A stretch of 64,000 bases of DNA. Origin: Branchiostoma floridae. Its lineage: Eukaryota; Chordata; Leptocardii; Amphioxiformes; Branchiostomatidae. Shown piece by piece: positions 1-13,360 of the stretch. Under the pieces are notes generated by a model. It searched no databases. It saw only the letters and a list, made by a program, of their open reading frames with translations, and had not been told where the DNA came from. Positions within the stretch are counted from its first letter, which is position 1; each line of letters starts with the position of its first letter. The translations under genes were made by a program, and so were the position numbers. The stretch covers positions 3,300,666-3,364,665 of the forward strand of contig NC_049981.1 in NCBI RefSeq assembly GCF_000003815.2, given 5' to 3'.

Positions 1-918
1 AAACTGTAGATCCTCTCAAATACCAATGATAGATATAGAGTCACCACGCTTTTATTGGATTCTATAAACATCTTATAAGTGTTTTCTCCCTTTCTTTCCA
101 GTTGCTGCTTCGGTGAAATTGTAACAGCAGGCGGTAATAAAACTGTGACCTTGACTGCCATCTGTGGTCAATTGCAACGGGTGTTGATCAGTTTTGGGTC
201 AACAGGCCTGGGTTTTCGGAGAAAATTATTCTTGGCACCTTATCTTATCCTATGAAGCCCTGGCTATTTGTGCCATCGATGGGGGTCTTTAAAATGCCCA
301 CACTGAGCCAGGGTACATGTATTACTACTTCCTCAAAGAGCTGTTTTTGGCCTTGATTTTTTTGGTGGCAGGTACTAGCTTGTGATGTAAGGGAGAAACA
401 TTTGTAAGAAAACCAAAGTTGAAACAAGGGCCAAATACATCTTAAGGTGATCACTAGTAGAACAGTATATCTTGAAATGACCACTAGTACTTACGAGCGG
501 TGAAAGCCGTCACGTCTGTCGACCCTGCCACTCCCCTACCGCCGCCATATCACCCATCGAGGCAGCTTGTGACCCTTGGACCTGAACCTGCACAGGTCAG
601 TCTAAAAACTGCCACTTGTACATACGTACCACCTCCCCCCTCGTGACACGTAACGTTACCTTATGTTACACTTCATTCTTTCCTTGTCTTCATATCCATC
701 GTGTGCCTGTTGTTTCTGAGAACAATTAAGTAAATGGCACGTTTGGTCAACATAAAGTCGTAGTTATCTTTTACTTGGTCGATATTGTACTTAAGGCCTT
801 AAAGAGTGGTGACTGAGGCGTTTTAGGGGTGCATTTGGTTTTATGAAAATATAATTTTTGAATAATGCATGGGCCTTAAGTTTTTTTCAGGTAGTAACTT
901 ATTGTATAAAGGTTATTT

Positions 919-955
919 ATGCAAATTAGCATGACGTCATGATGATGTCATGGAA
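919..955 (+). promoter_or_regulatory. Octamer plus CRE-like motif cluster, repeat copy 1
   Basis: An ATGCAAAT octamer (919-926, the POU-factor consensus) is followed by a perfect palindromic TGACGTCA (932-939, the CREB/ATF consensus) and then a TGATGTCA variant. The same arrangement recurs at 1943-1963 in copy 2. The motifs are plain in the sequence; regulatory activity is inference. Confidence 0.4.
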
Positions 956-1942
956 AGCTATATAGCCACGCCCATTTCAGGAAAAACTGCCAGAAAAGTG
1001 ATTTGCCCCGCTTGTAATTCAACGATTGTTCTTGATACTTTACAGATCAAGGTATCAAAACCATCGGAATTTTCCATATTACAGACCTAAATGGACAACC
1101 ACATTGTACTAGCTAATGTTAACCTTTGATCTTGAATCCACTCACAGCTTTGCCAACCTTTGCACCGGTGCGCCACGCGCACCCTGAGTCTGCCCAAGGC
1201 CATACACAGACTAAATACGTACAAGTTAAATCTCAGACTAGCAAACTGTAGATCCTCTCAAATACCAATGATAGATATAGATATAGTGTCACCACGCTTT
1301 TATTGGATTCTATAAACATCTTATAAGTGTTTTCTCCCTTTCTTTCCAGTTGCTGCTTCGGTGAAATTGTAACAGCAAACGGTAATAAAACTTTGACCTT
1401 GACTGCCATTTGCAACGGATGTTGATCAGTTCTGGACCAACAGGCCTGGGTTTTCGGAGAAAATGATTCTCGGCACCTTATCTTGTCCTATGAAGCCCTG
1501 GCTATTTGTGCCATCGATGGGGGTCTTTAAAATGCCCACACTGAGCCCGGGTACATGTATTACTACTTCCTCAAAGGGCTCTTTTTGGCCTTGATTTTTT
1601 TTGGTGGCAGGTAGCTTGTGATGTAAGGAAGAAACATTTGTAAGAAAACCAAAGTTGAAACAAGGGCCAAATACATCTTAAGGTGATAACTGGTAGAACA
1701 GTATATCTTGAAATGACCACTAGTACTTACGAGCGGTGAAAGCCGTCACGTCTGTCGACCCTGCCACTCCCCTACCGCTGCCATCGGGGCAGCTTGTGAC
1801 CCTTGGACCTGAACCTGCACAGGTCAGTCTAAAAACTGCCACTTGTACATACGTACCACCTCCCCCCTCGTGACACGTAACGTTACCGTATGTTACACTT
1901 CATTCTTTCCTTGTCTTCATATCCATACTATAAAGGTTATTT

Positions 1943-1979
1943 ATGCAAATTAGCATGACGTCATGATGATGTCATGGAA
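1943..1979 (+). promoter_or_regulatory. Octamer plus CRE-like motif cluster, repeat copy 2
   Basis: ATGCAAAT at 1943-1950 and TGACGTCA at 1956-1963, with spacing identical to repeat copy 1. The cluster survives although the flanking ~210 bp differ between the copies. Confidence 0.4.
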
Positions 1980-4900
1980 AGCAAATGCCAGAAAAGTGGT
2001 TTGCCCCGCTTGTAATTCAACGATTGTTCTTGATACTTTACAGATCAAGGTGTCAAAACCATCGGAATTTTCCATATTACAGACCTAAATGGACAACCAC
2101 ATTGTACTAGCTAATGTTAACCTTTGATCTTGAATCCACTCACAGCTTTGCCAACCTTTGCACCGGGGCGCCGTGCGCACCCTGAGTCTGCCCAAGGCCA
2201 TACACAGACTAAATACGTACAAGTTAAACCTCAGACTAGCAAACTGTAGATCCTCTCAAATACCAATGATAGATATAGATATAGTGCCACCAGGCTTTTA
2301 TTGGATTCTATAAACATCTTATAAATGTTTTCTCCCTTTCTTTCTAGTTGCTGCTTCGGTGAAATTGTAACAGCAAACGGTAATAAAACTTTGACCTTGA
2401 CTGCCATTTGCAACGGATGTTGATCAGTTTTGGATCAACAGGCCTGGGTTTTCGGAGAAAATGATTCTTGGCACCTTATCTTGTCCTATGAAGCCCTGGC
2501 TATTTGTGCCATCGATGGGGGGTCTTTAAAATGCCCACACTGAGCCAGGGTACATGTGTTACTACTTCCGCAAAGAGCTGTTTTTGGCCTTGATTTTTTT
2601 TGGTGCCAGGTAGGTTGTGATGTAAGGGAGAAACATTTGTAAGAAAACCAAAGTTGAAACAAGGGCCAAATACATCTTAAGGTGATCACTGGTAGAACAG
2701 TATATCTTGAAATGACCACTAGTACTTACGAGCGGTGAAAGCCGTCACGTCTGTCGACCCTGCCACTCCCCTACCGCCGCCATATCACCCATCGAGGCAG
2801 CTTGTGACCCTTGGACCTGAACCTGCACAGGCCATTCTCAATCCTGCACACTTGTACATACGTACCACCTCCCCCCTCGTGACACGTAACGTTACCGTAT
2901 GTTACACTNNNNNNNNNNNNNNNNNNNNNNNNNNNNNNNNNNNNNNNNNNNNNNNNNNNNNNNNNNNNNNNNNNNNNNNNNNNNNNNNNNNNNNNNNNNN
3001 NNNNNNNNACCACTGCTGGACTCCTAGCTCCACATGCCGGTAGCTCATTTGGCCCAGCGGGATAGGGAACGTGCACGCGAACTACTAAGTACCACTGAAG
3101 TGACATACGACTTCCAAACAGGTCTGTCTCGTCATTAGCCTCCATCGCGGGCTCTCTGGGTCTTTTTGTCTTTGGGCTCATAAAACACTTCTGCTGCATA
3201 TGTGTATCTTTGTTATTCTCTATCTTATTGCAATAAAAGCAGGCTTTGAATCCAGTATATCATCACAAACATTTATTCTATTGAACACAAAGACTATCGA
3301 TCTAGTAAGTTACAATACTTACACACATTTAGCCCCTTAGCAGCCCCTTAGCCTTTAGTTAGGGAACCGCCCTTCGTTAGAACCCTTCCTATCATCAACG
3401 GAACTCCCCCTTGACTGTTGCGTATGGTATGGAGGCTACGCCTTCTTTCAAGTTTCATGATGTCACGAGCCATGTTACTTCTGCCCTGGTGACCAATCGA
3501 TCACTGGTATTCTGTTTGGCACTTCAAAGTCATGCAAAGCTAACTGGTCACCAGAAAAACCCCGGTCTACTGCATATAGAGTCACAGACCAACATCATGT
3601 GAATGTCCGCTGTGCTCAGACATGAAAGCGGACATGGCCAAATACTGAAATAGTGGAATTGTGGGAAAGCTTGGCTTGTTTACACCAGGCGATCATCTTT
3701 CAATTTCTTGGCAGGCGAACCGGAGAGGGTCATCCACGTGACCCGATGCTGGTACCACAGCGACGTCCCTCGAGCCCCGTACATGCTCAACCTGATTGTA
3801 CCACCAGTCCAAATTTCAAGTAACTTGCTATGTGTTTGAATCTTGATATATATATATCCGAACGACGAGGTTTTAAAAGAAAACTGTACCGTTATCCTTG
3901 AGAGTCGCCCGGAACAACTTTAATATTGTGCTGGGACTATCGCATCCTTCCAAACAGCTAAGCTTTGATTGTATCTGTTACCAAAACACTTCCAGATGCC
4001 CGCGCACATAAAAACTGTCATCTGAAGTCAGAAATTCAGGTCAAGATTCGACAAGAATATGGAATCACAACCGCACTCTACAACTAGAAAGTGTTAGAAA
4101 ACCCACAAAGGCAAACAGTGACGATCAACTGATGAGAGACCAGCCAAACTTCGAACTCAGAAGTCCTACCTGCCTTGTAACGATCTACACTACCCAACTC
4201 GACCCCCCCCTCCTCCAGCCTAACTTCATATCGTCTCCACCCCAAAGAACATGTCCATAAGTTTTATATACATCAAGAGGATCACTGTATAATTTCAGAA
4301 AGGAGTTCTACATACCAAAGAACATTGTGGAGCTGTCCATTCGGAATCAGGCGTGTATCTCTAGAAATGTCCTTTCCCGTGAAGATAAGGCGCCAGCGCG
4401 CCTGACTGTTGATCAAATGTTCTCCATATTTGTTACAGCAGGGTTTGTCCGTTCAAGGTACGCCCTCATCTGTCCGTTGCCGGGATGCCATTTTGGTACG
4501 AAGATACTGCAGTAGGCCACGAAATAAGTTGAACTCGAAACTGTTTTAACTGTGAGAAAAGTAGTGGACCCCATGGCTTGACCATAGCTTATCTGAACTG
4601 TTGATCACTGTTTCACTAGTTCGACCCCCTAGCATGTTGATGACCCCGGCCCGCCAGATGTTGGCCCGCCGTCCGCCGTGTCACACTGAAATGACCCAGG
4701 CTTGTCTTACAAGACCCTATTCTTCAAGCAGATGTTGGGTTAGTGAGGCGGAAAAGCGCTGGTCGGGATTTCGGTACCCTGGTATCCAGAGAACAGCGCT
4801 CGCGGCTACGATTCTTTCCCGGGCCGCTAGCAACATAGCTCCGTAAACCGGCTTTAGCCGGCCCGGGGAGATACTGCGTGAAGGCGTAAACTCCCTTAGC

Positions 4901-5589
4901 CGGCTAAGTTGTACTCTGATATCCAGGGTAGGATTTCGGAGAGAGCGGCTACTGCTATGCTCCGACCCGATCCCCGCTTGGAGATTTTGTGTGAAGCGTT
5001 TCTGCAGGTTTCTGTTTGCCCGGTGTTTGTTTTTCCTACAGGTGAATGTTCAATTCTACAGTTAACCTACCCGAATAAACTCTACTCTACGCTACACATA
5101 TAAGACATATAAGATCGTATAAAGTAAAGAGGAGAAGGTGAGGACGGAAACAGATTGAATTGTCGGAGGAAAACATAGACATTACCTTATTGTTACAACA
5201 CGGCTGATATCTATTATCAAATGTCATGGTCAAGCCCTGTACGTGTATTTTGACTTGTTGAACATGTGTACACTTCACACATTTCCAAACGTACACATCA
5301 GATCTGAACTGTACCCATTACTAAAAAGCGTCGTAGACGTTAGAACTCACGTTGAAAAATTACCGTGAACTGAATCTCTGAGCCAGCTTTATCATTATGA
5401 GAAGCTCCGACTGGTTTTGTCATACTAAAATTTATAAGGGGAGGTTTGGCTCTCAAATTCTTAACTTGGTCGGTCCTCCTGTTAATCATTCAACCTGTAC
5501 ATTGCGGTTAGACGCTATATGTATGCCTACCAGCATAACTCTTTAACCAGAGGTTTGACTCTGCGTGGGGAGTAATGCTAGGAGGCATA

Positions 5590-6052
5590 AGGCCACAGCA
5601 GGTAAATTTTATTGATGACATCCTCTGCAGACTGGAAAAAACACAAGTAGGGAAATGTTCAAGATTTACACGATAAACGTTGTAACAAGAATCAAAGTGA
5701 CAAAATATGGCATTAAAACCAACAAGGCCTTCATCCCTCTCAGACGTTCACTATAGTTTAGTCAAAGTGACACTAGTGTGATACGAATTAGGCAGGTATT
5801 GATAACCATGTTGGCAACTACACTCGTTACTTTTATAAATGTTGGTGCCACTGTTACAACTATAATCCATCATGTTTCACATCTACAACTACAGTCAAGG
5901 CTCTAGTGTCGATTCTAGTGCCAATTCTACATACAATTTATAGGTTACAACACAACTTATTTACCTATTTTGGTCTGTCTGACCATCCCTAAAACCAGGC
6001 GAAGATTAACGAGCCCGTCGATGTCATCCATAAAATTTACTTGCTGTGGCCT
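5590..6052. mobile_element. GGCCA-type MITE, copy 1
   Basis: A 463-bp element. Its left end reads AGGCCACAGCAGGTAAATTT, and the reverse complement of this end lies at 6020-6052 with one or two changes. Such terminal inverted repeats of about 30 bp without a transposase gene define a MITE. Related copies lie at 24212-24673, 36466-36720 and 56052-56274. I could not fix a target-site duplication. Confidence 0.75.
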
Positions 6053-7694
6053 GGAAAGCAGGCACCAGGGCGGATAGACGGCCGGTGACACCAGTAAAAA
6101 GCCAGACCCGAAACCAAACCTAGCATTAATTCCCACGCAGAGGTTCGGCTCCGGCGCAGAACTTCTACTTCGAGAGTAGGAAAAGATTTTTTTTGCCAAT
6201 TTTTATAAGTGTGGAAATGACTTATGTAGTTTGCAGCCCTCCGGAGGAACTCTAGTCTTCCACAGGGGCAGGTCAAATTTCCTTGGCTGCTTGTTTTCCG
6301 AGGTGTCTATGCTGCATGGTAGCCAGACTTTTTTCAGGAGTTGTACAGCCCAGCCCCCAAATTGAACAAGAATTCGGCATAGCCTCCTGGGTACAAATAT
6401 CTTTAGTCAAGGGTCATTACTCTCCAGCTCGGCTGGGTTTTTTTTACGTTGGTATAAGTCGTTTTTATCGGGCTTTCTATTGAAACACTAGAGGCAAGTA
6501 GAACATTTTTTTTTTTTAAACCCCAAACTCGCTCCCGCTCTCTCCGGCCGAAATCCCGACCAGCGCTTTTCCGCCTCACCAACCCAACATCTGCTTGAAG
6601 AATAGGGTCTTGTAAGACAAGCCTGGGTCACCTTTCAGTGTGACACGGCGGCGGGCGGGCCAACATCTGGCGGGCCGGGGTCATCGACAGGCTAGGGGGT
6701 CGAACTAGTGAAACAGTGATCAACAGTTCAGATAAGCTATGGTCAAGCCATGGAGTCCACTACTTTTCTCACAGTTAAAACAGTTTCGAGTTCAACTTAT
6801 TTCGTGGCCTACTGCAGTATCTTCGTACCAAAATGGCATCCCGGCAACGGACAGATGAGGGCGTACCTTGAACGGACAAACCCTGCTGTAACAAATATGG
6901 AGAACATTTGATCAACAGTCAGGCGCGCTGGCGCCTTATCTTCACGGGAAAGGACATTTCTAGCGATACACGCCTGATTCCGAATGGACAGCTCCACAAT
7001 GTTCTTTGGTATGTAGAACTCCTTTCTGAAATTATACAGTGATCCTCTTGATGTATATAAAACTTATGGACATGTTCTTTGGGGTGGAGACGATATGAAG
7101 TTAGGCTGGAGGAGGGGGGGGGGGGGTCGAGTTGGGTAGTGTAGATCGTTACAAGGCAGGTAGGACTTCTGAGTTCGAAGTTTGGCTGGTCTCTCATCAG
7201 TTGATCGTCACTGTTTGCCTTTGTGGGTTTTCTAACACTTTCTAGTTGTAGAGTGCGGTTGTGATTCCATATTCTTGTCGAATCTTGACCTGAATTTCTG
7301 ACTTCAGATGACAGTTTTTATGTGCGCGGGCATCTGGAAGTGTTTTGGTAACAGATACAATCAAAGCTTAGCTGTTTGGAAGGATGCGATAGTCCCAGCA
7401 CAATATTAAAGTTGTTCCGGGCGACTCTCAAGGATAACGGTACAGTTTTCTTTTAAAACCTCGTCGTTCGGATATATATATATCAAGATTCAAACACATA
7501 GCAAGTTACTTGAAATTTGGACTGGTGGTACAATCAGGTTGAGCATGTACGGGGCTCGAGGGACGTCGCTGTGGTACCAGCATCGGGTCACGTGGATGAC
7601 CCTCTTCGGTTCGCCTGACAAGAAATTGAAAGATGATCGCCTGGTGTAAACAAGCCAAGCTTTCCCACAATTCCACTATTTCAGTATTTGGCCA

Positions 7695-9406
7695 CGCTCG
7701 TACCCAGCGCCGCGAAGAAGCCATAGGTTTAGATTGTGGGCTCAACCAATACACAAATAAAACTATATGGAATCCACATCTGTCATTTTGTTTTGTTTTG
7801 TGTTTGTCTCAATTACCTTAGCAAATCGTAAGTTGTGTGACCATTCTGTGCGTCTCTATACAACGTGAGACTGTACCCCAGTTAGCTAGCGTTTTCTACA
7901 GTTACCGAGGCGAAAACAAGACGAAAGTTTACTATTTCGGGGGTAAAATGTTGCCACAATGGTGATACGTTATATCAAAGGGAACTTTAAAATGTACCTA
8001 ATTTGGTGGCGCTGCGAGAGTGTTAGATTACCCCTCTAGATTGCCGAGAGCGGGGAGTTATGTCACGGAAGGGAGTTTTGTGCGGCGGCGCGTACCAATC
8101 ATCAGCAAATTTGCGGCGAAAATAGCAATCGCCGCCCAATCTTTGTATATCAGAGGGTCACATAAATGAAATATGAAGTTCGGGGGCGATCTTATGTCTA
8201 CAAAAATACGCGATGAACTTTGAGCAAAATTACCTAGATCGTAAACAGCATGGCGGCCATCTTTTCCGATAAATAACATCCGAGTTTAGCCTACCGCATC
8301 GGTCTACTAAGATGCACATAATCCAAAATTTTGCGCCGATGGGAATATATGGTCAACATAGTATGGCCACAATTTGATATAAAAGTGCAAATTTTCCATT
8401 TGGAGTAAAAACGACGCGATGAAAAGCGTGCATGTATAAACTTGCATAAATTACGATAAATTTTTTACAGTTTTCAAACCGACATCACGAGTCATGGAAT
8501 CCTATTCAGACAATTCTTTACCTTGTTCCAAAGACTATTCGCATCGTAGATAACACATATAGATTTTTGAGGCACTCATGTATCTATAAAGTGTGAAAAA
8601 CTTACCTCGAAAATCGGCGACTCCCGTGCAGAAATCGCGACTCTCATGTAACCAATTCTGGCAGCGTCCTGACGCGCCAGTAGCTCTCCTTCCCAGGTTT
8701 ATATATACTCAATGGAAACTTATTTAACGTTACTAGATAAATTCGAGGTCAGATCGGCAATGTGCAAACTTAGAATTAGCGCCCACCCCCTTGAAATTGA
8801 GAGAGGGCGGTACAAAAAGCTACCTGTGGGCGAAAGAACCTGTAACCATTGTATGGCAAAACCGGTGGAAGACGAAATACATTTTATTTCTAACTGCCTC
8901 TCTAACGATCAGGAAAGAAAGGAGTTATTTGAAGAGGCATGCAAATTCCACAAAAATTTCCAAATGCTTACCGACGAAAACAAAACTATAACGCTGTTAA
9001 CGTCACATAACCCACGCATCATAGAAAAAGTGGGACACTTCGTCTTCCACTGCTTCCAGAAAAGAAGTCAAACCCTAAATACGTAGATTGTAGCTCTCAG
9101 CAGTCCATACCATTGATAGAATAGTCACTCGTTTACACTTGTCACCATTGTTATCTATACCAAAGTATTTCATTTTATACATGTTTATTATATTCTCTGT
9201 ATGTTTCATGTTGCAATTAGCCCTCGGGCAAGAACTTGCAAATAAACTTCATATATCGCTCCCCCCAGCATGCTTTGCGCGGAAAAGATACGCTCGTACC
9301 CAGGTTACCCAGGACACAAAGACTTGGTAAACACGAAAATGCGCCCCGCTATGCTCAGTGGGCCCGGGGCGTGGATCTAATTAAAGGACGCTGTGGAGGA
9401 GCGTGG
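7695..9406. mobile_element. 1.71-kb insertion with target-site duplication, carrying LINE remnants
   Basis: This block splits the right-hand arm of the left foldback copy. TATTTGGCCA stands on both sides (7685-7694 and 9407-9416), whereas the three homologous sites elsewhere (near 3645, 21600 and 26435) have it once and no insert. If the ends are taken as CCACGCTC and GAGCGTGG they form short imperfect inverted repeats, and the duplication shrinks to about 7-8 bp. Inside is a frame with a LINE-type zinc-binding C-terminus (8712-9086). I cannot assign a superfamily. Confidence 0.7.
8712..9086 (+). pseudogene. LINE-type ORF2 C-terminal zinc-binding fragment
   Basis: An open frame of 124 codons. 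Residues near the middle read GERTCNHC, followed after a short spacer by VEDEIHFISNC, that is C-x2-C then E-D-E-x-H-x4-C. This spacing is common in the C-terminal tail of reverse-transcriptase ORFs of animal non-LTR elements, where it probably binds zinc and helps nucleic-acid binding. No reverse-transcriptase core (YxDD) is present upstream, so it is a 5'-truncated remnant. It lies within the 1.71-kb insertion and is not a host gene. The exact LINE clade is uncertain. Confidence 0.55.
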
Positions 9407-12396
9407 TATTTGGCCATGTCCGCTTTCATGTCAGAGCACAGCGGACATTCACATGATGTTGGTCTGTGACTCTATATGAGTTACTGGTATGCAGTAGACG
9501 GGTTTTTCTCTGGTGACCAGTTAGCTTTGCANNNNNNNNNNNNNNNNNNNNNNNNNNNNNNNNNNNNNNNNNNNNNNNNNNNNNNNNNNNNNNNNNNNNN
9601 NNNNNNNNNNNNNNNNNNNNNNNNNNNNNNNNNNNNNNNNNNNNNNNNNNNNNNNNNNNNNNNNNNNNNNNNNNNNNNNNNNNNNNNNNNNNNNNNNNNN
9701 NNNNNNNNNNNNNNNNNNNNNNNNNNNNNNNNNNNNNNNNNNNNNNNNNNNNNNNNNNNNNNNNNNNNNNNNNNNNNNNNNNNNNNNNNNNNNNNNNNNN
9801 NNNNNNNNNNNNNNNNNNNNNNNNNNNNNNNNNNNNNNNNNNNNNNNNNNNNNNNNNNACACATATGCAGCAGAAGTGTTATGAGCCAAAGACAAAAAGA
9901 CCAGAGAGCCGCGATGGAGGCTAATGACGAGACAGATCAGTTTGGAAGTCGTGTGTCACTTCAGTGGTACTTAGTAGTTCGCGTGCACGTTCCCTATCCC
10001 GCTGGGCCAAATGAGCTACCGGCATGTGGAGCTAGGAGTCCAGCAGTGGTGTTCTTAGCTTGGGTTACTCTCCAAGCAGAGGTTGAGTCGCGTAGATATA
10101 GTAGTAGTCGGAAAAATTACACCGGAGCTCCTCTATCAATACGTAAGGACGAGTATGAGTTATTTTTCTGATTTGACGGAATGTATGTTGTTATTTTATT
10201 TGAATTGATAATTGCTATAATTACTATATTATATATAGTGTATCTCTGAGGGAGCTCATTATCATATTTTCAAATGAAAACTACTAATTAAACCTTACTG
10301 TCAAATGATAGGTGTTTAATCTTTTCGTCCAATATAATTGTTATCAAGATTACAATGAGATGTTAAATTTATGCAAATGAGCTAATACTTTGCATATCAA
10401 TTTCAAAATTACAAAAAGCTGTTACACTTTCGATATTCATACAGTATGTTCCTTCAGTATAGAGGAATGTAGCAAGATGTTGATTATGCAAATTTTGACG
10501 ATCATCTCCATAACTTATGCAGGTAATAAAAATAAACCGACGGCAAGCTGTATTACGTGCACTGTTTTCTGTTTGGTCAAGCGTCCCTCGTACAATGTAC
10601 CTCGTGTGTACGTGTGTCTCAAGTACTTAGAACTTGCTGAAGGAGGGGTTATTCAGGTGGGGCTAGTCCATTTCTTATTTCTGGGGGGTCTATTCAGGTG
10701 GGGACAGTCCATTTCTTCCTGCAGAAGGATGGAGCGTTCAGGTTGGGACAGACCATTTCTAACTGCCTCGCCCCCTTGTCCCACCCACACTTTGACCTCT
10801 AACTACAAGGGCTGTATATAAGTTCACACCTGCTTTTTAACATTACCTAGCTACAATTTCACCTGGCACAAATTACACTTAAAGGTGACCCTGTGTGCAT
10901 GTGTGACTACACATATTTATCTCTAGTTTTAATTAAAAGACAGATCTATCGCAGTGTTACGTTGAATGAGTCTCAATTTTTTAATCAAAATCTATTTTCT
11001 TTGTCGCCTAATGTGCCTTATAATGTTTTGAACATTTTCCGATTGTTTGGGAATGTTGGTTCACTAGATTAGGGGGTAGTGTGTACAACCAAAACAGTGG
11101 CACATTTGTTTTATTTGTGTGTTGAGCTTTTGTCTTTTTCATGAGATTGTTGTCATTACCTTTATTACATACTATAAGAGCAATGATGTGAGTAATTTTG
11201 TGTCATCTGTTTCAGATTACTTCAATTAGGGTCCCTTATCTAGCTTTTTTCAGAATTTTTTTTTTTTATATTTATCAATCTTTTAGGCCTAAGGGTAATC
11301 CCTACAGTTAAAAAAAGACTGATTTCAAAGACGTATTCAGCTTAACGTGCTAAGTGAGCTATAGTGAGCTTATGACATAGAATTTTCTGCAGGTGTCCTG
11401 TTAAATCATTATTCCTACTAGTGGTCACTTGGTAGGGTCAACGGTCAACACTAAATGACATTTGAAATGTCCGTTTGCAGGTCGTTTGATAAGCAATTGT
11501 AGGTTTGTTTCAAATCGCATGGTGCAATGGTACCATAGGGGTTAACAAAGTTGGTGANNNNNNNNNNNNNNNNNNNNNNNNNNNNNNNNNNNNNNNNNNN
11601 NNNNNNNNNNNNNNNNNNNNNNNNNNNNNNNNNNNNNNNNNNNNNNNNNNNNNNNNNNNNNNNNNNNNNNNNNNNNNNNNNNNNNNNNNNNNNNNNNNNN
11701 NNNNNNAGAAATGAGGTAAGATCTGTTCACCTAGACCACAGTTAATAAAATCATGGATAGACTTCATTGATAGAGGGCAGAGAAAAATTGAAATCATTTT
11801 AATTTTGGACACCTACATTTATGTAACAAATTCCTATTTTTCTTTCTGAGCAGATTAAGATAAATGGCTGTTCCTTTTGACTGTTTTTATCGAATGTTTC
11901 TAAGGAACATGTCTCCTACCTGCTCCATATCTTATATCGGTTTTTCGAATATACATTTGTGACTGTTGTTCTTAGCTGTCAATACATGCATTTGAGCTCT
12001 TCTGGTACACTGTTGTATGTATATGTATGTATTTATGTGATACCATAAAACATGCAATGCATGCATTCAAGTGTCTTTGTCTACTATCGCACTGAAGATA
12101 AAACAATATTTTCTCTAAAAACTTAGGCTTAATGTGTGGGGTGAGGTGTCATTCTTCATTCATTCATTGGCTACAGGTTGCTGCTCAGAGAATAACAACG
12201 GATGGAAAGGACGAAGGGAGGTACTGAGCGAGGATGGTCTAGTTTCGCTCGTGCTGAGGGAAGAAGCAGCTGCAAGATGAAGCTAGAATTGAGAGCGTAC
12301 CTTTTATGCAGAACACAGCTTTAACTAAAAATTAGCTTCATGTGTTAGCCTAACATAAACTGTTTTACGTTTCCTTTGATCAGCCTTTATTCCTGG

Positions 12397-12551
12397 AGCG
12401 GTTGGAAAGGAAAGAAATCGGTCAAATAGACAGATAACATACCAGAGGGGTTTGTCGGTTATAGGAGTACAGTTTGCTCCTTTAGTGGACTAACTCCTCT
12501 GGCATGATACTAATCCGTCTGTTTGGCCCATTTCCCCTCTTTCCAGCCGCT
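12397..12551. repeat. 155-bp imperfect hairpin (possible MITE)
   Basis: The left half starts AGCGGTTGGAAAGGAAAGAA and the right half ends with its near reverse complement (CCCTCTTTCCAGCCGCT). The two halves pair along about 70 bp around a small loop. The mirrored copy is at 18516-18670. No protein-coding content. Confidence 0.7.
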
Positions 12552-12829
12552 TTTGATAGTCACAGCTTATAAAATGATCATGTATTTACTGATAGCATCT
12601 ACGAAAAGTATCATCCCTTCATATTACCTTGATAAGTAAATTATACATTAGCTGCTTTCTATACACCGTGTCATGTATGTATATGTATGAAAGGAATACG
12701 CCTACCTTGTGAAAGGTGTCGCGCAAAATTGAACATCATAATCAAATCACTGGTGATCGTGTAATAATAGACTTTCAGAAAAAAAACACCCTGACTACTA
12801 CTATACTGAGATTTTAAGGCAGCGTATAA

Positions 12830-13190
12830 ATACTCTTTCAAGCAGAGTATAAATACTCCTTCAGGCAGAGGGACCATTCTCCTTCATGTTCCTCTATCAG
12901 GAAGAGTATAAATACTCTTTTTAGGCACAGGGTCCATCCTCCTTTATGCAGAGTATTCATCCTCTATCAGAGTATAAATACTCTACCCTATCAGGCAGAG
13001 TATAGATACTCCTTCCGACTGAGTATAAATATTCTTTCGGACAGAGTATCCATCCTCCTTTATGCAGAGTATTAATACTCTATCAGAGTATATATCGTCC
13101 TTCAGGCGGAGTATATATCCTCCAAGTTGCTGGACAAAACTCTAATTCATTATATATCCTCGGTTAGGCTGGATTATTATTGATTTGTTT
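12830..13190. repeat. Array of TATA-like palindromes
   Basis: GAGTATAAATACTC or close variants recur at least six times (for example near 12845, 12903, 12970, 12998, 13020 and 13068), separated by CTTCAGGCAGA-like spacers. Each unit is a dyad and each contains a TATAAA-like core. The reverse-complement array is at about 17775-18250. Confidence 0.8.
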
Positions 13191-13360
13191 GAGTATATAT
13201 CCTCATCTAGTTGTGATTTTTTGAAGAAGGTTTCTTAAAAATGCAAATACCAAGTCATGAAGGCTGCATTTTTATAAAAAGAAAGGCTTAATTTTTGTGT
13301 TTTGAAGCCGAAAAAAGGGAATAAAATGGATTTTCCCTTATTATTTTGGATTCTGTTAAT

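Larger units (their letters stand above)
1..2908. repeat. Three tandem copies of a 1.0-1.24 kb repeat
   Basis: The same sequence restarts at about 1, 1242 and 2240; the third copy runs into the gap at 2909. Copy 1 carries about 210 bp (roughly 700-910) that copy 2 lacks, so the periods are about 1241 and 998. Short open frames occur on the minus strand in each copy, but they resemble no family I know and are probably incidental. Each of the first two copies contains an octamer plus CRE-like cluster, and all three contain a splice-site-bounded segment (495-587, 1731-1814, 2730-2822). I see no host gene here. Confidence 0.9.
3009..10050 (+). repeat. Left copy of a foldback-like element (arms plus unique loop)
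   Basis: The sequence from 3009 to about 4780 reappears in reverse complement from about 6540 to 10048. The right-hand arm is interrupted by a 1.71 kb insertion (7695-9406) and a gap (9532-9858). The part between them (about 4860-6520) is not self-complementary. Four short open frames in the arms (for example 4327-4515 plus and 6809-6997 minus) are the same frame in mirrored copies; I do not recognise a domain and take them as chance frames preserved by recent duplication. The whole block is repeated in reverse orientation at 20957-26945. Confidence 0.85.
10051..13354 (+). repeat. Inner flank S, copy 1 (forward)
   Basis: This stretch is present in reverse complement at 17594-20956 and again forward at 26946-28804. 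It begins near the motif ACTCTCCAAGCAGAGGTT and contains GGTGGGGACAGTCC-type short repeats (about 10640-10790), a gap (11558-11706), an imperfect hairpin (12397-12551) and an array of TATA-like palindromes (about 12830-13190). I see no convincing coding sequence; the open frame at 10390-10821 is not conserved in reading frame between copies. Confidence 0.85.
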